A stretch of DNA of 64,000 nt from Epiperipatus broadwayi. Taxonomy: Eukaryota > Onychophora > Udeonychophora > Euonychophora > Peripatidae. Each line of letters starts with the position of its first letter. Position 1 is the first letter of the stretch. The notes beneath the pieces were generated by a model. The model did no database searches, was not told the DNA's origin, and was given only the letters and a program-made list of their open reading frames with translations. Shown piece by piece: positions 58,256 through 64,000 of this stretch. The stretch spans positions 3,842,001-3,906,000 of the forward strand of contig JAQFVV010012395.1 of assembly GCA_028023455.1 (NCBI GenBank), in the 5' to 3' direction. The translations under genes were made by a program, and so were the position numbers.

Positions 58256-58370
58256 TTGTTTTTTTTTCCATATGTCATAGCATCGGCCGGGACGCGGAGC
58301 CACACCCGTCTGCAACCAACTACTTGCTAGCAAGGCTGGTGCGATGACCTCTCGGCTAACAACGCTTGAC
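58256..58370 (-). repeat. tRNA-derived SINE with perfect 16-bp target duplication
   Basis: On the minus strand it runs from 'gtcaagcgttgttagccgag' through B-box-like 'ggctccgcgtcccgg', then 'gatgctatgacatatgg' and an A-rich tail. The target duplication 'aattaggtatatagtt' occurs at 58240-58255 and 58371-58386 without mismatch, so insertion by target-primed reverse transcription is clear. At about 115 bp the element is hardly more than a tRNA plus a short tail. It has no acceptor-stem pairing. Confidence 0.9.
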
Positions 58371-58457
58371 AATTAGGTATATAGTTGTTGTTTTTGTTTT
58401 TTTTTTTGCCTTGATTTCGCTTAACAATTTTCTTCGCTCTTCAAAAAAGAAATGCGT

Positions 58458-58566
58458 GTCAAGCGTTGTTAGCCGGGAGGTCATCGCACTCGCCTTGCAA
58501 GCAAGTAGTTGGTTGCAAACGGTGGGTTCGCGTCCCGGCCGATGCTATGACATATGAAAAAAAAAA
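58458..58566 (+). repeat. tRNA-derived SINE, second copy, head-to-head with the first
   Basis: It runs 'gtcaagcgttgttagccggg', 'ttgcaagcaagtagttgg', 'gtgggttcgcgtcccgg', 'ccgatgctatgacatatg' and an A run. It is the same family as 58256-58370, in opposite orientation, 87 bp away, so the pair can form a long hairpin. The 63-codon ORF at 58366-58557 is a shadow of it. No clear target duplication of its own was found. Confidence 0.85.
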
Positions 58567-61500
58567 TACGTTTTACATATGCGTGCACGTATATATGTAC
58601 GTATTTATGAATATAGTGAACATATAATTAAAAGATTTTTATTTTGTTTATTGGTATTGAAAATGTTTTCCTATTTGCCATGATTTTCAGATTAAATTTA
58701 TTTATTTTTATGTAGAGTAAAAGTCTGTGTCCAACGCGTTAGATAATCGAATACTATTGATCACATTAAATAAATAATTAATGGTTTATTGCGCGGTTCA
58801 TGAGAAATTTTAGCACTGGGAGTAACGAATTGGAGCCGCTGTCTATAGACCCTGAACTCTGGAATGAATCCACAGCTCGCAGGGCATGATCACATTGATA
58901 CGCGATTGATCAATAATATGCTTCGTGGAAAATACAACTTTTAAAATTACTGAAATAATTTTTACTTTTTCGTTCTTCTTGTTATGACTCATTACATCTC
59001 TTACCTAACGAAACGTTTGCTTTCTCATGTTTTAATAGAAAAATAATATCAATTGTAGCTATTTTTGAAATCAGCGCGATAGCCGTTTTCAAATGAGCAT
59101 AGCTATTCCTACTGCTAGACAAATAATAATAATATTCCTTAAAAATAAGCGGTAAATATTTATTATCTTAAATATTGTAATCCTTTTTATTTGATTTCTT
59201 TATATTCTCCTTTTTCCTCCCACCTCAGAACTGACAGATAATCAATAATGGCAGAAGATTGAAAAAAAACGGAGAGGGAAGAAAATCAAAATATCAAGTA
59301 AAGTTCAAACAAAATCATTGCATTGAAAGTGAAACAAACTTTTGCACTTTAGTCTAGAAAAAATAGCGACCCCCAGAGAGCTTTTGTTAAACTATGTTAA
59401 ATAATTATTGTATGTTGCAAACAAAATTAAATCATTTAATAAGAATATAAACCTTTAAGCTGGAGAGTGTATCTGATTGTGTGTGTGTATATATATATGT
59501 GAGTTAAGTTATCTTTCTGAAGGCAAGCGAAAAGGGTTTGGCAGTAGAGTTCTATCCATCAGCATTACCGCTAGACATCATAGGCGATGATAATTTGCTG
59601 TTGCTTACCCTCCGCCTTTTTAATACTGGTTAATTTATTAAATCAATATGTATATCTACATCATAAACTTCAATGAGCCCTTTAGGTCATTAAAAAAAAT
59701 AAATATTGTATAAGACTGCATTTAATTAATAAATTGTAGCGTTTCATTTATATTTAGAACTTTATGTACGCATGAATCTAGAATGAGAAACATATACTGT
59801 CTGTATATTCAATAATATTTTCCTTTTTGAACTGGCAAGCAAGGCTCCTCCCCTATTCCTAGCTGAAGAATAAAAAAGAGGGGATTTAATAAAACAATGT
59901 GCTTTACTGCATTGTTATGAGCAACTGATCATACGATAAATATTAAAAAAAAAAAACCCAAACTCATGTTCATTTAGATCTTTCCGCACTTCTCTGCAAG
60001 CGAATGCTGAATTGTTGTATACTTTAGCAGCATAATAAATAAATGAAACTCAATCCTTGATTGAAAACAATCTATTCATTCAATTACTGCTTGGAAATAG
60101 GGTATTTAGCTGTTTTATAATAGTGTAAAATAAGACAGAAAAAGTGTAAACTCTCACGCAACTACATGTTAGTTTGCCTGATGAAGAATGCTTTCCACTT
60201 TATAGAGGGGGGGGGGGGATCTGTAGAAAGCGTTTGCTTTGCAGTGGACCAGTTAAAGACCATTTTTTCTTTTATGTATATATCACTAATCCAGAAATTG
60301 CTTTAAATTATAATTCCAAGATACATTTGAACAAAGATGATGAAGATATGTGAGAGATTGTGATTTGGTCCAATTGAAGAGTGCTGGTTTTGTTAGAAAT
60401 ATATTTTGGGAGTCATTTAACTTTTTTGTATGCCTTTATTTATATGTTTAAGAAGTTGTGGAATAGAAGTATATCTAAAGATACACATAGAAAAAAAAAG
60501 ATGAATGGAATTGATTTAATGGTAGTATGTATCAATAAAAATAATTGTTTTAATTAAAAATTAAAGTATATATGTGACTAAAAGTAATGAAGTGATATAA
60601 TTAGTAATAATCACTAATGTATTTATCTAAAATGAATTGTGTCAAATGTGTGAATGTAAAAAACATTGCACTTGTAGATCAAATTGTAATGTCACATAAT
60701 CACCATTTCCTATGCTTACACAAACTGCTAATACAGCAACAAATTCTCCATACAGTAATCATTATTTGAGTTATATGACATTGGACACACAAGTGACACT
60801 TTATATTCTTGATGGTATGAAGAGATAGTATTGTTTTAAAATACTATGAATAAATAGAGATGCTAGATTTACCGAGAACATTGTGATGGGAAATTAAACT
60901 CAATCACATCTTAGAAAAATTTGAGGAGTCGATCTAATAAAATTACACAAGCAGCTAAATCTGATTTTTGTACACCTTCTGATGTTTGTATTTAATCTTT
61001 AAAATATGGGTATTATCCATTTTAAAGGGTAAAAATATTTTGATAGTTTACAATATAAAAAAGGAATTCGATGATTTTTTTCTTTTATAATAAATTGTCT
61101 TTTTTCCATAAAATTTCCTCGATAGATTGCCCAGTCCATGGGCAGACAATGTTATTTCTTACCCCTTCATTTTGTTAAGATAAATGTAAAAAAAAATCTT
61201 ACAAAGAAATTTATATATGCTTCTGTTTAAAGCAAAACAAGAGACAGAAGAATGAGTTCAAACTATTCAGTCCTATTTATAAGATTTCTTTATTGATGTC
61301 AGTGTAACTATAGCAACCCTCTATTTTCACCCTTTAAGTAATTTCCAGTAGTATTTCATAAACAAAATTTGTATTATTCAACAAATAAAATTAAATATTT
61401 TAGAATTATTACATACAATAAAAACCCATGTTTCACAATACCAATACTATTTTTTTTTCAATAAAAATTAAACCATTTGTGCTACATTTTCAATATATTA

Positions 61501-61594
61501 CATTGTAACTATATTTTTATACTTTATTCCTTAGTATAATATCATACAAATAAAAAGAACAAATATATTTGAAATATTAAACATTTATTTGTAT
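58567..61594. other. Noncoding DNA, CpG-richer to about 59.6 kb
   Basis: From 58.7 to 59.6 kb CG dinucleotides are more frequent ('ccaacgcgttag', 'attgcgcggttcatg', 'acgcgattgatc'). No gene is recognised. A G run lies at about 60208-60217. A foldback-family remnant sits at 60690-60760. The rest is AT-rich. Confidence 0.4.
60690..60760 (+). repeat. Foldback-family remnant (leader and first arm tip)
   Basis: 'gtcacataatcaccatttcc', 'tatgctta' and 'attctccatacagta' follow the leader-to-arm order of the foldback elements, and then similarity stops. Truncated and diverged. Confidence 0.6.
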
Positions 61595-61780
61595 TAAACA
61601 ATGAGGATTGCCAATTCCTCTAGTGTCTGAACCTATCCTGACACCTCTCTGAGGAGTGCCAAAGCACGAAACCATGGTCAGGGGTTTGGGGAGGGGTTCC
61701 TGACAGAGTATTTTAAGTGCTGGCTCTGGCTAAGCATTTATCACAAAGCTTGTAGAGGAATTGGCAATCCTCATTGTTTA
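61595..61780. mobile_element. MITE-like element, 186 bp, 28-bp perfect terminal inverted repeats
   Basis: 61595-61622 and 61753-61780 are exact reverse complements over 28 bp ('taaacaatgaggattgccaa' and so on). The interior is GC-richer than its surroundings ('ggtcaggggtttggggaggg') and contains an inner inverted word pair 'cctgacacc'/'ggttcctgac'. No coding sequence. No unambiguous target duplication beyond a possible TA was seen. It is unrelated by eye to the other hairpins here. Confidence 0.75.
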
Positions 61781-64000
61781 TAACTTACAAGCTTAAGAGA
61801 TAGGGTCATGTGATCTATGACTCATTTTTACTATTTATTTGTATTGTTTATAATTTACTATCATGAATGAAGTAACGGAATGAAACATATAACAAAAAAT
61901 AATAATTTTATCTAAACTATATCCCTTTTCCTTTTTAAAATAAAGTCAATTTACAATCTTATAGTACAATTAATAATAACAATTTTCTATTAATATTACT
62001 GTCATCATAGCGACACAATTAATATTTCATAAATTAGGACAATCATTATCCAAAAATCAAACAAGAAAGAAAAAAAGATTTAAAAAAATTATGCCCAACA
62101 TCTTGCCGCATATTAAAATACATCTCAAATTTCAGTTGATACAACACCCCCCCTACTCACTAAAAAAGGTGCCCCCCCTTTTTTTTTTAACAAACTAACA
62201 GTGATTTACTATTATCTTTAAATTTATACAATAAATCATCTTCACCTAAATATACACAAACATCCATTTTTTTCTTTTTCCTCATCTTCACATATCATTT
62301 AATAATTCATTTCGAATGAATTCTAAATAGATTATTATTATGCTCATCAAAACAAGATAAAAAATATTTACTTCTTTTATTTTCATCTCAATATATTTCC
62401 ATTATTTTATTATAGTTCTCCAATAAATAACTTGTCAAATGACTAATAAAAAATTGGCTCATCTAATATTTATTAACAATGAACCATATAGTACAACTAC
62501 ATTCATTCCTCACCAAACTTGTCAATTATAGTAACTAAAGTCTTATTTAAAACTTGAGATTGATCCTTTAATTTTTATCTCTTTAATTAACTTTTTTAAT
62601 AATATGACTTCAAATTTATTATAGTTAAATAACATAATACTTAATAAAGATTTCTTGTTTAGAAATTAACTAATTCATAAAATGAAATGATTTAACATTC
62701 CTGTTAAAATTATTTAAACCCACCTAATTTAACAAGTGTCTATTGCTTTAAGGAGAAACCAGCCATCACTCAATGAGATAAACACCATCAGATACCATCC
62801 ATTGAATAAGAAAATGAATGCATATTAATGAAAACTTTTGCAGCCATCAAGGACAATATGATAGAAGCTTTGCATAAGACTGTCAGACATACCTATATTT
62901 ATGCAGGCTAATTTCACAAAATATATATCCATACCTGAATTCAGAGTTTGGACCATTAATGATGAAAAAGGTAATGTATATGAACTTTGTTTATATATTA
63001 TTATGATTGTATATTACTAATATTAGATATTTTATCTCCTACATTTGAAGTATAAATTATTATGATTGATTTTGAGTAAAATATATATGTTTAGATATTA
63101 GAGTGGTGATGACTTGCTTAATTTGTTAGATGCCCCACAGTTCAAATGGCAAAACATTAAAAAAAAAACAATTTTATAAAAACAATTATTGCAAACACTC
63201 ACTAAATCAGAATTAATAATGGTCATTTCCACAAGCCTTAAGTATAGAAATTGTAAACATGAATAATGCTGATTAATGGTCTCTGGCTATAATAAAAAAA
63301 CTGCATAGACAGATGAAATAAATAAGTTTGTCTTTTTAATAAGATTTATAGTTTTAAGCAAAATATCATATAAGTTTGGGAATAATCAGGTATGGAAAAG
63401 GATAATTGAGTGTATTAAATTTACATGAGATATTGAACATTCTTTTTGACTGCTTTGTAGATATATTTTCTTTGATCATAAATGACTATGATATCATTGC
63501 ATTGTCTGGACACTCGCACCCAGCAATTTACTTTGAGCAGTAGTATGCGGTAGAAACACATTCCTATTGTATACCATATGCTTCATTTATATATATATTG
63601 TACCGTTTGTTTATACGGTACAAATATATTGGCATCCGGTAAGATATTTAAAAGCTAAAAAAAAAAGTAAATTTAGCGATCTTTTAAAAGAAAACATTTT
63701 TAGATTTTTTCTGATTAGTATAATTTATTTTTTTAAAAAAACATACAATGAAAGTTAAAATTGTAGTTCGTATTTTTTTTTATGTAATTAAAAATAAAAG
63801 TTAAATTGGAAAGAATAAATGACATGCAGATTACTGATCCAGATAAATTAAAACAATTTCAAAAATAAAAAGATTACAAGTAGAAAAGTAAAAATTCCAA
63901 AAGTAAAAAGATTACAATTAAAAAAATCTTTTTAATAATTAAAGATGGCAGAATTATGCTAAAAAAAAAAAAAAAAAAACTTTGTAACTTAAATTTAAGA
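61781..64000. other. AT-rich noncoding DNA
   Basis: Low-complexity runs and (TA)n only. The 63-codon ORF at 63567-63758 is AT-driven and has no motif. Nothing is supported to the end of the window. Confidence 0.5.

Overview
The window looks like nuclear DNA from an animal, most likely an invertebrate. It is very AT-rich and full of (TA)n/(TG)n microsatellites. It has no compact operon-like coding, the only plausible host coding sequence is short intron-flanked exons, and it is dominated by animal-type transposons: RTE-like and other non-LTR elements, hAT, Ty3/gypsy and tRNA-derived SINEs. A mollusc is one plausible source, because a SPIN-like hAT MITE is present and that family is recorded in a pond snail, but species cannot be fixed from this sequence. 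Nothing points to a bacterium, an organelle or a virus. Nearly all longer open reading frames are transposon relics or chance ORFs.

Layout. 1-6 kb: AT-rich noncoding DNA, a roughly 190-bp tandem duplication, and a 5'-truncated RTE-like LINE (minus strand) bracketed by inverted repeats. 6.6-10.7 kb: an unannotated stretch visibly richer in CpG, with a hairpin repeat near 8.4-8.6 kb. 12-18.3 kb: a short foldback repeat, LINE remnants in both orientations, a SPIN-like hAT MITE with a perfect 8-bp target duplication, and two phase-compatible candidate host exons on the minus strand (14945-15080 and 16314-16500). 19.4-21.6 kb: a dispersed tRNA-like repeat and a tandem array built from the same unit. 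22.3-23.8 kb: a tRNA-derived SINE and a truncated poly(A) LINE with a target duplication. 25.1-25.9 kb: a large foldback element. 27.9-36.1 kb: an 8.2-kb LTR element with unusually long LTRs (about 2.7 and 3.0 kb), a 4-bp target duplication and no recognisable pol. One LTR carries an exact 224-bp palindrome. 36-41.6 kb: mostly decayed noncoding DNA with possible hAT remnants. 41.6-42.2 and 50.0-51.0 kb: two more foldback elements. 47.2-49.6 kb: a lightly broken hAT transposase pseudogene (ZBED5-like). 52.8-53.3 kb: a polypyrimidine tract. 53.35-56.9 kb: a Ty3/gypsy element with both LTRs, gag and integrase pieces but little room for reverse transcriptase. 58.2-58.6 kb: two head-to-head tRNA SINEs, one with a perfect 16-bp target duplication. 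61.6-61.8 kb: a MITE-like repeat with 28-bp terminal inverted repeats. The rest is AT-rich DNA in which I see nothing specific.

The most interesting system is the foldback family at 12.2, 25.1, 41.6 and 50.0 kb. Its members share one fixed start and one fixed end, have palindromic bodies, and are flanked by apparent target duplications of 11-18 bp. That combination does not match ordinary cut-and-paste MITEs and suggests a retroposon-like foldback element. The long-LTR element without pol and its exact palindrome come next.
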